The notes below the pieces were generated by a model. That model was given only the letters and a program-made list of their open reading frames with translations. It ran no database searches and was not told the DNA's origin. Below are positions 35,655 to 47,027 of a stretch of 64,000 bases of DNA, piece by piece (positions within the stretch are counted from its first letter, which is position 1; the number at the start of each line of letters is the position of its first letter). This DNA is from Rhizoctonia solani (lineage: Eukaryota > Basidiomycota > Agaricomycetes > Cantharellales > Ceratobasidiaceae). The position numbers and the translations under genes were made by a program. The stretch spans positions 477,501 to 541,500 of the forward strand of contig NC_057372.1 in assembly GCF_016906535.1 (NCBI RefSeq), given 5' to 3'.

Positions 35655-36028
35655 GCAACCAAATCACTACAATTGCCAAAAATGCACTTTAAAATGGCAC
35701 AGAAGCATCACCAAGCCGCCCAGAATCACCAATGAAGCAAGACAAAGAGGAAGACACAGATATGGGCAAACCTGAACCCAGCCCAAACCAACCCAACACC
35801 ATAACCACCAAAATTCCATTACTTGCGCCCACCACCAACCCCACCCAAACCATGCTCCAGGCACTCTTAACCAAGATGGGGCAGCTGGACAATATCAAAT
35901 CCCAACTAGACAAGCTTGAAGGCAAATTGCTGCAGGTACACACTGCACAAACAAGCACACCTAGACCCAGACCCGCAACAAATGCAACTCCTGCACAAAC
36001 CATAAACCCATCACAAACACGTCCCAGC

Positions 36029-36601
36029 TGTCATAGACACAATCAATACCATGGAATTTATTCCAATTTTCTTGAATTTAAACAAAGATAAACAGACTAC
36101 ATTCTTAATCATGTGACATTGGCGCTTATATCATATGCTAAAAGCGCCAAAGCCACATCCCCATCTGTGCTTACATCATATGTAGCCACCTCCACCTGAT
36201 GACATCATTATGACACATCAGTGACACGTATACATGAGTAAGGCCAACTGCAGAGCAGGGTTCTTATTGGATTAGGTATTTGATACTATGTATTTGTAAT
36301 TAGCTCTATTGTAGAATATATAAGGAGGCCAACTGACCATGGTAACACCCAGGTCAATTACCTCTTGTTGCACTCCATCCTTGTACAAGGCCTTACAGCC
36401 AGATTACTAAGTAACTACAACGCCTTAAGCATCTTCCTCACCATATATACTTAGCTAGCCAACGCCCTTAAGGCCTTGGTCACTGTAGTATAGTAGCTAG
36501 ACATTGTAGGGTAGAACCTCACCACCTTAAGCAGTACACTTGTATTAGTCACATGGCCACAAGCACCCATGCCCTCAACATCCTTACAGACGTCTAGGAC
36601 A
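36029..36601 (+). mobile_element. Family A solo LTR, 573 bp, TSD ccagc
   Basis: Termini TGTCATAGACAC ... GTCTAGGACA; duplication ccagc at 36024-36028 and 36602-36606. CpG-poor compared with the LTRs of A2, so an older insertion. Confidence 0.9.
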
Positions 36602-37320
36602 CCAGCCTTGCCAATGTTGCAGCTAAGGCACCAGCCAAAGCCCCTGAGGTCAAAGCCTCTAACATTGCTGCAGTTATTAAGAGGGACATTGCCAAGCCAG
36701 TCCCTGCACAGAGTGACAACAAAAATTTTGTTGTTTGCTTCAAAACACTACCCATTACTCAACCAAACCCCAAAAGCATATTTGTGGCCATGCACAAATG
36801 CCTTGATGCTGCAAACTGCAATCTTGGCAAGGGCAGACTCACCAGAGTCTGGTGGTCACTAAAGGCAAGCCTTCATCTATCCTTCTCCAATAATGTATCC
36901 ATTACAGCAATTGAAAATGCCATCCCTCTGCTCATGGATTGTCTATGCCTTCCTGAGTACAAATTTGGACCTGAGGTCCCTTGGAGCAGACTAGTTGTCA
37001 CAAACATCTCCACCAGGATGGGTGGCTCTCTGCAATGGATGTGCAACTGCAAGGAGTTAACACAGCTCCTCAACAAAGCCTTCCCTGACTCTGCCAAATT
37101 TGGCGCAGTCATGCTTACCCTTGCACCTGACTGGCTAGCAGACCCTGTGCAATTACAAGCCAAGGGATGCCATGTGTTGCATGCCAACTGTAAGGTTGGG
37201 TGCACACTGGTAGATGGGTGCTTAAGGCTGTACTAAACACTGCAAGTCACTATCTAAGGCTATACTACTGCTATACTACTGTAACTATGATGCTTATGGT
37301 ATCCTACTTCTAACTACTGT

Positions 37321-37882
37321 TGTTGTACACCACTGTAAGGTGGGTACACGCTAGTGGGAACGGGCGCTTAAGGCTGTACTACTACAGACAACTTATGTAA
37401 TCTACTACTCTAGGCTATACTACTTCTGCTTTAAGGCAGTTTACTACTAACTACTGAGAGCAATGGGGCCTTAGGCCTGGGAGGTGTGGTAGGTAAATGC
37501 AAGGGGTGAGCGCGTGAACTACTTAGGGGGCCTGCTACTTAGCTGGCTGGCTACCTTCTCTAATGAATAAGAGACAAGGTAAAATTGACTTGGGGTCTCC
37601 AAGCAATTTTCCTGCTGTATATATAGACAAATCTTCTAAGTACATGTGGTCTGTGCGTGTGTGAATAGAAGACTACATGTGAAAAGAGAAGTGTGCTGCA
37701 GACTGCGCAGAAGCGTGGATTTCTCCTAAGCGCCCTTGGCACGGCATCTTGGCGCGGCATCTTGGCATAATAAGCGCCGAGATCACGTGATCGAAAAAGT
37801 AAAGATATCAAGTCCGTAAAAAATACTAAAAATATCAGAAAATTCAGGCGAATCCAGTGGTATAGGTTAGGAGGTTATAACA
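37321..37882 (-). mobile_element. Inner family B solo LTR, 562 bp, TSD actgt
   Basis: Read on minus it starts TGTTATAACC and ends GTGTACAACA. TSD actgt at 37316-37320 and 37883-37887. Inserted into an older LTR of its own family. Confidence 0.9.
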
Positions 37883-38197
37883 ACTGTCAACAAGGGGGGG
37901 GCTGAGCCCTGGAGGTGTGGTAAGTGAGTAAAAGGGGTAAGTGCATTGGACCACTGGCAGCTGGCTACTTAGCTGGCTTTCTGATAACCTCCTCTGATGA
38001 ATGAGAGACAAGGTAAAATCAACTTGGTGTCTCCAAGCAGTTTCCCTGCTGTATATATAGACAAAACCTCTAAGTACATGTGGTCTGTGTGTGTGTGAAT
38101 AGAAGACTACATGTGAAAAGAGAAGCATGCTGCAGGCTGTGCAGAAGCATGGATCTCTCCTAAGCACCCTTGGCATGGTGTCATAAACAGAGGAAAA

Positions 38198-38246
38198 TAG
38201 AACTAGCTGGAATTGAACCAGCTTGACCACTAAGCCATAGAGCCCT
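38198..38246 (-). ncRNA. tRNA-like mini-gene in the split TRIM solo LTR
   Basis: Fourth copy of the 49-nt element; boxes, T-arm and T4 intact, although the LTR around it is split 90 bp away. Confidence 0.55.
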
Positions 38247-38334
38247 ATTATTCCTCTGCTGACAACCCATGATTACACCTGCTACCCCCCAAATTTGGGC
38301 TTGGGCCAGCATGCAACCACTTGTACTGGTCATG

Positions 38335-38896
38335 TGTTACACCCTCAAGAATTATACCATTGGATTCACCTATTTTTTCTATTATTTTTAGTATTTTTTA
38401 CGGACTCCTTATCTTCACTTTTTCAATCACGTGATCTTGGCGCTTATTATGCCAAGATGCCGCGCCAAGATGCCATGCCAAGGGCGCTTAGGAGTAATCC
38501 ACGCTTCTGCGCAGCCCGCAGCACAATTCTCATTTCACATATGTACTTCTGTTCTCATGCGCACAGACCATGTAGATAGTGCGCTCTCTTCTATATATAC
38601 AGCAGGAAAAATGCTTGGGGACCCCAAGTTGTTTTTACCTTGTCTCATATTCATTGAGGAGGATTAGTCAGCCAGCTAAGTAGCAGGCCCCCAGTAGTAC
38701 TTAGATGCTCACCACCCCTTTTTAACTCACCACACCTCCAGGCCTACGGCCCCCCCGCATTAGTTGTTAGTAGTAGTCTGCCTTAAGCAGAAGTAGTATA
38801 GCCTTCTTAGTTAGATTACGTACGTGTGCTTGTAGTAGTACGGCCTCAAGCGCCCAACTCCACCAGCGTGTGCCCACCTTACAGTGGTGCACAACA
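38335..38896 (+). mobile_element. Family B solo LTR nested in TRIM LTR, 562 bp, TSD tcatg
   Basis: Starts TGTTACACCC, ends GTGCACAACA; TSD tcatg at 38330-38334 and 38897-38901. Confidence 0.9.
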
Positions 38897-39021
38897 TCAT
38901 GTGACCATGTCCAGGACACATGGCATCTTGGTGCAGCATCTTGGCATAATAAGCGCCAAGATCATGTGATTGAAAAACAAAAGATATAGAGTCCATAAAA
39001 AATAGTAAAAATATTAGAAAA

Positions 39022-39592
39022 TGTCCTAGACGTCTGTAAGGACGTCAAGGGTACAGGCGCTTACGGCTGTGAATCTGATACAATAAACCGCTTAAGGTGG
39101 TGTGGTTCTACCCTACAACGTACTAACTACTAACTACAGTGCTGAGACGCTATAAGGCATTGGCAAGCTACCTAAGTACAGCAGCAAGAACGCTTAAGGC
39201 GTGTTACTAAGTGGTTACCAGGCTATAAGGCCTTTGTACAGTGTTGGGATGCAACAAGAGGTAATTGACCTGGGTGTTACCATGGTTGGTTGGCCTCCTT
39301 ATATATTACAGAGGTGAACTATTTACAAATACAATATATGTCATTCCATAACCAATAAGAACCCCGCTCTGCAGTTGGCCTTACTCATGCATACGTGTCA
39401 CTGACATGTCATGATGATGTCATAGGTGGAGGTGGCTATGTGTGCTTGATTAGGCGCAGGTGGGAACATGGCTTGGCGCTTAGTGTATGATATAAGTGCT
39501 GGGATCACATGATTAAAAAAGTTGTTTGATTGCCTTTGTTTAAAATCAAGAAAATGGGAATAAATTCCCTGGTATCAAGTGTGTCTACAACA
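39022..39592 (-). mobile_element. Family A LTR without target duplication
   Basis: Full-length A LTR (571 bp) in minus orientation. Its left neighbour is the truncated outer B LTR, its right neighbour is plus-strand A3 protease sequence, and the flanking 5-mers differ. The junctions therefore reflect a deletion or ectopic recombination, not a simple insertion. Confidence 0.8.
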
Positions 39593-39885
39593 CAAACCAG
39601 AAAAACAAGCAGAAAAACTAGAAGTCCTGATAGATTCAGGCACCACTTTGTCATTTTTACACCCATGCACCGCTGAGGCATTACGCCTACCCCTCATTGA
39701 CCTCCCCATACCCCAAACTGTTACCATGCTTGATGGGTTGAGCCCCCAGGCAGGCAAAATCTGGAAAAAGGCAAACCTTACCTTCTCCTTTGATGGCAAA
39801 TGTATGACCAAGACCTTCCTTATATGCAATACAGGGTCTCATGCTGCCATCCTGGGTTTGAAATGGCTGGACACTCATAACCCAG

Positions 39886-40347
39886 TGTCATAACCCATAT
39901 CTGGAGGGGTTATTACCATATATATCCACTGTCAAAGATATATATAGTATATATGATGCACAGTGATATATTAATATATATTGCTGGGGGACATTGCACT
40001 CCCCCTGCCCCCCTAGCCACAGGCCAATGTTAATGCCTGCAGGCAAGGTCTGAATAATATATTATTATAGAAGAGATTATGTCATCCCCCCCCACCTCAA
40101 ATCCGTAGTAGTTTAGTATAGTATTTGATAAAGGACTGGAGGGGGGGAAGGTCATGTGACCTGGACTTAGAGAATATCACTAAGTCCAGCCATGTCGACC
40201 ATAAGTCTCTTATATGTGGGAACTCGGAGGTTCCGAGTGTATATGTGCAAGTATATGCGTGCTTGCGGTCATGTTGGTGTGTAACATGAGTGTGTTGGAG
40301 GCTTGACAAGGTCAGGACTCATGGAAATAATGGAAAGGGTTGTGACA
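39886..40347 (+). mobile_element. Family D solo LTR, 462 bp, TSD cccag
   Basis: Starts TGTCATAACCC, ends GGTTGTGACA; TSD cccag at 39881-39885 and 40348-40352. Removing it rejoins the A3 protease frame (HNP to EINWN-type sequence). Confidence 0.9.
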
Positions 40348-42657
40348 CCCAGAAATCAATTGGAACCAATGCACACTCACCTTTCCCCATACACTGCCAG
40401 AGCACATGGCCATTGCTGAGGAAGAGGAGGCTGACCAGGAACCCCTTGAAGGAGTCCCCCTGGAATACCACCAATATGCCAAGGTATTTGGGGAGGAAGA
40501 ATTCAACAAACTTCCCCCTCACCAGCATTACAACATTGGCATTGAGCTCACAGAAGAGGGTCCCCTCAATTCCCCCCTTTACAGCATGACAGATGCCAAA
40601 TTTGCCACCCTTAGGGACTGGCTCAGGGATGAATTGAAGGCAAGAAAAATCTGTCCCAGCAAATCCTCCATCAGCTCCACTGTGATGTTTGTACCAAAAA
40701 AGGATGGATCCTGCCAATTGGTTGTTGACTACCATTGCTTGAATAACCAGACAAAGAAAAATGTATACCTGCTACCCTGTCCTGATGACCTCATGGCCCA
40801 GCTTTGTGGCGCCAAGGTCTTCACCAAACTAGACCTGAGATGGGGTTACAACAATGTCTGCGTTAAAGAAGGCAACAAATGGAAAACCACCTTCTGCACA
40901 AAGTATGGCCTCTACAAATCCCTAGTCATGACCTTTGGACTAACCAATGCACCAGCAGCCTTCCAGCATTTCATGAACAAGTTATTCAAGGATCTATTGG
41001 ATGTCTGCATCATTATTTACCTTGACAATATCCTGATATACTCAAAGGACAACATGTCACACACACAACACATTCACAAAGTTCTGCGTTGACTCATGGA
41101 AAACCAACTGTTCTGCAAGGCTTCCAAGTGCACTTTCCATGTTACATTGGTGGAATACCTGGGAATAGTTGTGTCAGACAAGGGATTTATCCTGGATAAG
41201 CTCAAAATCCAGGCTGTCCAGGAATGGCCCATGCCAGCCAAGGTCAAGGAAGTCCAATTGTTCTTAGGATTTGCCAACTTCCTCTGTTGTTTTGTTGCCA
41301 ACTTTAGTCACACAGCTAGGCCCTTACACAACCTGGTTAAAAGGGATGCACTGTGGAAATGGGAAGCAAGCAAACAGGCTGCATTCCAAGGACTAAAGGA
41401 CGCCATTTCCAGTGCACTGGTTCTCTGTGATGTGGACCCCTCCAAGCCCTACTTCTTGGAAACAGATGCTTCAGGAGCCACCCTTGGTTCCATACTAAGT
41501 CAACGCCAGGAAGATGGACACCTACACCCCCTGGGATTTCTATCAGAATCTTTCAAAGGGGCAGAACAAAACTACAACACACACAATAAGGAACTATTAG
41601 CAATCATCCGTTCCTTTGAGTACTGGTGTATATTCTTGGAAGGCACCCTACATCCTATTGCAGTCTTCATGGATCACCGCAACTTGGAATACTGGAAGGA
41701 GTCCCAGACCTTCAACTGCCGCCATGCACAATGGCACCTCCTACTTGCAGGCTACAACTTCCAAATTGTCTATTGCCCAGGAAAACAATCCAGCAAACCA
41801 GACACCTTGTCACACCATTCTGATCACGCCAACATACCACCTGCCAATCAAACCATGCTCCCAGACCCTGTCTTTGCCAACATGGCCCTTGTGTTACCAG
41901 AAAAAGAACTACATTGCCAAATTGAGGCATCCTTAGACCAGGATGAATCTTTGGAAGAAATCCTTCAATTCCTCCAAAACAAGTCCAAGGCCCCACAGTC
42001 CATCAAAAAGGCATTTAATGATTACAACATGGAGGCAGGGTTGCTCTTCTATCAAGGGCAAATAGTAGTTCCCAACATAGGCACCCTGAAGACAGACTTA
42101 CTTTGCATCTTCCACAATAGCCCCTTGGCAGGACACCCAGGCAGACAACGGACTCTTGAACTTGTCTCCCAAGGCTACTATTGGCCTGGCATCCATGCAG
42201 ATACCTACTGGCATGTAGACTCTTGCAAAATGTGCCAATGCATCTGTAAAGCCAAATACACACCCATACCCCTGCAACCACTCAAAATCCCATCCAGACC
42301 ATGGCAACACGTGTCATATGACATGATTGTTGACTTACCAAAGGATGGAAATAACAATTCCATCCTGGTAATAGTAGACAGCTTCACTAAGTACAGGATA
42401 TTTGTCAAGTGCTCAAAGAAACTAAAGGCACCCAAACTAGCGGAACTATTCCTGGAAAATGTATGGAAACATCATGGCATGCTGGAGAAGACCATATCCA
42501 ATCAAGGACAGGTCTTCAATAACAAATTCCTGAAGGCACTGTACAAACGCCTGGGAATAGATCCCCATTTCTCCTTGGCATACCACCCCCAGAGTGACAG
42601 GCAGACAGAACAGGTCAATCCCTCTATAGAACACTTCCTCAGGGCCTACTCAGGTAT

Positions 42658-43225
42658 TGTCCTAGACGTCTGTAAGGACGTTGAGGAGGTGGGCGCTTGC
42701 GGCCAAGTGTGACTAAGTAAGAGAAACCGCGTAAGGTGGTGAGCAAGCTACCTACAACAACAACCAACTATACTACGGTGACCAAGCCTGTAAGGGCAAT
42801 GGGGAGCTAACTAAGTACAATCAAGAGGCTGCTTAAGGCAACGTGGAACTAGTAACTAAGCAATTTACTGGACCCAAGGTCCTTGTACAGTGGGTAGATG
42901 CAACAAGAGGTAATCAACCTGGGTGTTACCATGGTTGGTTGGTCTCCTTATATATTACAGAGGTGAACTAATTACAAATATGATATATGCAATACTGTAA
43001 CCAATAAGAACCCTGCTCTGCAGTTGGCCTTACTCATGTATATGTGTCATTGATGACGTCATAGGTGGAGGTGGCTACGTATGCTGATTAAGTGCAAAGG
43101 GGGACATGGCTTGGTGCTTATGATGTAAGCGCCAAGGTCACGTGATTGAAAATGTTGTCCGTTTACGTTTGTTTAAATTTGAGAAAATTGGAATAAATTC
43201 CGTGGTATTGAGTGTGTCTACAACA
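42658..43225 (-). repeat. A1 3' LTR
   Basis: 568 bp, TGTTGTAGACAC ... GTCTAGGACA read on minus. Confidence 0.93.
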
Positions 43226-44488
43226 CTGCCCCCCCTCTAAGGGCCTTGGCAGCGCCAAGGGCCTTCTTTTTCATGTCTTTTTTGTACTTTTCTAAAAAAT
43301 TTTTGGCATTTTTTAAGTTTTCTTGGGGTTCCCATGTGTTTTCCTTGGATCCGTACCCCTTCCATTTGACTTGGAAAAACCATTTCCCATTCCTTTCTTT
43401 GGCATTGGTAATCCCTTCCACCTTGTACTCTTCTTCTCCGTCCACGGTGACTGGTGGAGGGCAATTCTTGAAGGCGCGCTTCTTGTCCCTTTTGACTTTA
43501 GATAGGAGCCCTACGTAGAAGACATTGTGGATCCGCATTGTTGGGGGAAGTTCTAGGCGGTAAGCCCAGTTGGAGATTTTCTCAATAACCTTGAATGGCC
43601 CTAGGCGTTGTTCCGTTAGCTTGGGACTTAGGGCTTTGAGGTTGACATTCTTGGCGTCTAGCCAAACTTCTTCTCCAATTTCAAATTCTGTTGGGCTTCC
43701 ACTTTCCCCAGCCATCATTTGTTGTTTAGATTGCTGGAGTGCCAACTCCACTTCCTTCCACTGTGCCTCCATTGTCTGGGCAAGATCATCTGCTTCTGGA
43801 ACGTCCGTTGGTACATTTGACGGGGTTAAGGTGGGTTCCCATCCATACAAGGCCTTGAAAGGGGTCTTGCCCGTGCTGCTATGTACGGCATTGTTGTATG
43901 CAAACTCTGCCATTGGAAGCCATCTGGTCCAGTCCCTTTTGTTAACCCCTGAGTAAGCCCTGAGGAAGTGTTCAATAGAGGGATTGACGTGTTCTGTTTG
44001 TCTGTTGCTCTGGGGATGATAGGCAGAGGAGAAGTGAGGGTCAATGCCAAGGCGTTTGTATAGAGCTTGTAAGAACTTGTTGTTAAAAACCCTTCCTCTG
44101 TTGGATATGGTCTTCTCTGGCATGCCATGGCGCTTCCATACATTTTCCAGGAATAGTTCCGCTAACTTGGGTGCCTTGAGTTTCTTGGAGCATTTTACAA
44201 ATATCCTGTACTTTGTGAAACTGTTGACAATTACTAGGATTGAGTTGCTGCTTCCGTCCTTAGGGAGGTCTACTATCATGTTGTAAGACACGTGCTGCCA
44301 GGGTCTAACAGGGAGTTCAAGGGGCTGAGGGGGAATAGACGCGTATTTGGGCTTCCTGATCCGTTGGCATATCTCACAGGAATTGTCCTGGACACGGTCA
44401 CATGACCAGTACAAGTGGTTGCATGCTGGCCCAAGCCCAAATTTGGGGGGTAGCAGGTGTAATCATGGGTTTTCAGCAGAGGAATAAT

Positions 44489-44537
44489 AGGGCTCTATGG
44501 CTTAGTGGTCAAGCTGGTTCAATTCCAGCTAGTTCTA
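44489..44537 (+). ncRNA. tRNA-like mini-gene in TRIM left LTR
   Basis: 49 nt, identical in fold and boxes to the copy in the right LTR, followed by T4 at 44538-44541. Being in the left LTR, its RNA could be made even if the element itself is not transcribed by Pol II. Confidence 0.6.
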
Positions 44538-44558
44538 TTTTCCTCTGTTTATGACACT

Positions 44559-44568
44559 TGGTAGAACT
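44559..44568 (+). promoter_or_regulatory. TRIM primer-binding site complementary to its own tRNA-like RNA
   Basis: TGGTAGAACT, two bases (CT) after the left LTR. Reverse complement AGTTCTACCA equals the mini-gene 3' end AGTTCTA plus a post-transcriptional CCA: ten of ten. Confidence 0.7.
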
Positions 44569-44630
44569 TGGAAGGACACCAGTTCTATTCCCACCATGGG
44601 AAAAACTTTTCACAGGGGCGCCGCCCACCC

Positions 44631-44645
44631 AAAAAAGGGGGGCAG
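44631..44645 (+). promoter_or_regulatory. TRIM polypurine tract
   Basis: Six A, six G, then CAG immediately before the right LTR; sets the orientation of the element as plus. Confidence 0.85.
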
Positions 44646-44750
44646 TGTCCTGGACACGGTCACATGACCAGTACAAGTGGTTGCATGCTGGCCCAATCCC
44701 AAATTTGGGGGGTAGCAGGTGTAATCATGGGTTGTCAGCAGAGGAATAAT

Positions 44751-44799
44751 AGGGCTCTATGGCTTAGTGGTCAAGCTGGTTCAATTCCAGCTAGTTCTA
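44751..44799 (+). ncRNA. tRNA-like mini-gene in TRIM right LTR (acceptor, D-like and T arms, no anticodon arm)
   Basis: 5' strand AGGGCTC and 3' strand TAGTTCT form a six-pair acceptor-like stem (A-U, G-C, two G-U wobbles, C-G, U-A), with discriminator A. A box TGGCTTAGTGG (44760-44770); B box GGTTCAATTCC (44778-44788) in a T-arm with stem GCTGG/CCAGC and 7-nt loop TTCAATT. The T4 terminator starts at 44800. No anticodon arm fits between the D-like and T arms. The sequence is seen; transcription and folding are inference. Confidence 0.6.
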
Positions 44800-47027
44800 T
44801 TTTCCTCTGTTTATGACAGGAATCCACATGCCAATATGTCTCAGCACGGATGCCAGGCCAGTAGTAGTTCCTTGATACCAACTCTAGAGTGCGCTGTCTT
44901 CCCGGATGTCCTGCCAAGGGGCTGTTGTGGAAGATGCAGAGTAGGTCTGTCCTTAGTGTTCCAACATCAGGAACTACAATCCGTCCTTGGTAGAAGAGTA
45001 GACCAGCCTCCATCTCATAATCCTTAAACGCACGTTTGATGGAGGGGGGTGCTTTGGACTTGTTCTGCAGGAATTGGAGGATTTCCTCCAGGGACTTGTC
45101 CTGGTCCAGGGATGACTCAATCTGGCGTTGTAGCTCCTTTTCTGGTGTAACTAAGGCAATGTTGGCAAATACCAGATCTGGTAACATGGACTGGGGTTCT
45201 GGTGGGATATCCGCATGATCCGCTTGACGTGACAAGGCATCTGGCTTTCCCAATTGTTTTCCTGGCCTATATACAATTTGGAAGTTATAACCGGCAAGGA
45301 GTAAGTGCCATTGTGCATGGTGTTGGTTGAATGTGCGGGACTCTTTCCAGTATTCCAAGTTGCAGTGGTTGGTAAATATGGTGATTGGATGCTGAGTCCC
45401 TTCCAGGAAAATGCGCCAGTACTCAAAGGAACAGATGATTGCAAGCAGTTCCTTATTGTGAGTGTTGTAGTTCTGTTTGGCACCTTTGAAAGACTCTGAT
45501 AGGAACCCTAGTGGGTGTAAGCGGCCGTCTTCCTGTTGTTGACTAAGTATGGAACCTAGAGCTGCGCCAGAGGCATCTGTCTCCAGAAAATAAGGTTTGG
45601 ATGGGTCAGCATGGCAAAGGACCGGGGCGTTGGTGATGGCGTCTTTTAGTCCCTGGAAGGCTTCTTATTCCTTGATGTCCCATTTCCAAGGCGTGTCCTT
45701 CTTGACTAGGTTATGTAATGGCCTAGCCATGTGGCTCAAGTTGGCAACAAAACAACAAAGGAAGTTGGCAAACCCCAGGAACAATTGAACTTCTTTTACT
45801 TTGGTGGGTACCGGCCATTCTTGTACTGCCTGGATTTTGAGCTTATCCAGACTAAAACCCTTATCCAAGACAATGATCCCTAGGTACTCTACCAAGGTAA
45901 CGTGGAAAGTACATTTTGACGCCTTGCAGAACAACTGGTTATCCATTAACCGTTTCAGGACCTTGTGAATGTGTTGTGTGTGAGATGCGTCATCCTTAGA
46001 GTAAATTAGAATATCATCCAGGTAAATGATGACGCATACGTCCAACAAGTCCTTGAACAGTTCATTCATGAAGTGCTGGAAGGCGGCAGGGGCGTTTGTT
46101 AGGCCAAAGGTCATGACCAGAGACTTGTATAGACCGTACTTGGTGCGGAAGGCGGTCTTCCATTTGTCCCCTTCCTTAACACAGACGTTGTTGTAACCCC
46201 ATTGCAAGTCCAGTTTAGTGAAGACCTTGGCGCCATGGAGCTGGGCCATTAGATCATCAGGATGGGGAAGTGGGTAGACGTTCTTTTTGGTCCGGTTGTT
46301 GAGGCGGCGGTAGTCAACAACCAAGCGGCGGGAACCATCCTTCTTAGGGACAAACATAACGGGGGAACTGATCAAGGATTTGCTGGGGTGGATCTTTCCA
46401 GCTTTTAATTTGTCCCTGAGCCAGTCCTTGAGTGTGGTGGACTTGGCGTCAGTCATGCTGTAAAGAGGCAAGTTGAGGGGCCCCTCCTCTGTGAGTTCAA
46501 TCCCAATGTTGTAATGCCTGTGGGGAGGAAGCTTATTGAATTCTTCTTCTCCAAATACCTTGGCGTATTGGTGGTACTTGGAGGGTACTCCTTCTAAGGG
46601 GTTTGGATCAGCTTCTTCCTCCTTGGCAATGGCCACGTGTTCTGGCGGATTGTGAGGGAAGGAGAGGGTTTGTGAGTTCCAATCAATTTTGGGGTTGTGC
46701 GTTTCCAACCATTTGATTCCTAAGATGGCAGCGTGTGACCCAGTGTTGCAAATCAGGAAGGTTTCTGTCATGCGCTTGCCATCAATTAGGAAGGTTAGAT
46801 GAGCCTTCTTCCAAATCTTTCCAGCCTGGGGGCTTGACCCATTGAGCATAGTAACAGTGTGGGGGTGTGGGAGATCTATTAGAGGGAGGCAGAGTAGTTC
46901 TGCTGTGCAAGGGTGGAGGAATGATGAAGTGGCGCCTGAGTCTATCAGGACTTCTAATATATCTGCTTGCTTTTCTGGTTTGATTGGAATTGTAAATAGG
47001 GGTTTATTTCTATACAATTGAGATATG

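Larger units (their letters stand above)
34725..37174 (+). pseudogene. Non-LTR retrotransposon ORF1-like (gag-like) relic, interrupted by three solo LTRs
   Basis: Coding remnants on the plus strand. When the three inserts (TRIM, D and A LTRs) and one copy of each TSD are ignored, open stretches join: WFKCLKAGGYPNNKALEHCI, a coiled-coil part (LLTKMGQLDNIKSQLDKLEG), then NFVVCFKTLPITQPNPKSIF, FGPEVPWSRLVVTNISTRMG and LLNKAFPDSAKFGAVMLTL. The pattern (coiled coil, then an RNA-binding-like globular part) and the mosaic of insertions fit ORF1 of a basidiomycete LINE, but I cannot confirm the family by search. Frame breaks occur near 35730. The relic ends where an outer B LTR was inserted (TSD ccatg, 37170-37174). 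Confidence 0.55.
38179..38918 (-). mobile_element. TRIM solo LTR split by a B LTR, TSD catgg
   Basis: Two parts, 38179-38334 (156 bp) and 38902-38918 (17 bp), add to exactly 173 bp once the nested B LTR and one TSD copy are removed. Outer TSD catgg at 38174-38178 and 38919-38923. Confidence 0.9.
37175..39021 (-). mobile_element. Outer family B LTR, carrying two nested insertions and truncated on the right
   Basis: The outer LTR pieces are 37175-37320, 37888-38178 and 38924-39021. They are separated by an inner B LTR (37321-37882) and by a TRIM solo LTR (38179-38918) that itself holds another B LTR. The right end is missing where a family A LTR begins at 39022. Confidence 0.8.
44384..44818 (+). 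mobile_element. Complete TRIM (terminal-repeat retrotransposon in miniature), 435 bp, TSD ggaat
   Basis: Two 173-bp LTRs (44384-44556 and 44646-44818, two mismatches) with TG...CA ends flank an 89-bp internal domain. It has a primer-binding site 2 nt after the left LTR, a polypurine tract right before the right LTR, and no coding capacity. TSD ggaat at 44379-44383 and 44819-44823 interrupts A1 integrase between WHVDSC and CEICQ. Each LTR contains a tRNA-like mini-gene. The polypurine end GGGGGGCAG and LTR start TGTC match family A, the likely source of its replication proteins. Confidence 0.93.

Noticed and set aside
37175..39592. Array of LTRs as a satellite
   Set aside because: The copies alternate in orientation, have individual TSDs and nest inside each other; not a tandem satellite.
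44384..44556. Reading the 173-bp repeats as tRNA-derived SINEs
   Set aside because: They have TG...CA ends, constant 5-bp target duplications, constant length and no A-rich tail, and one copy is a complete LTR-PBS-PPT-LTR unit. That is an LTR element, even though it contains a tRNA-like part.
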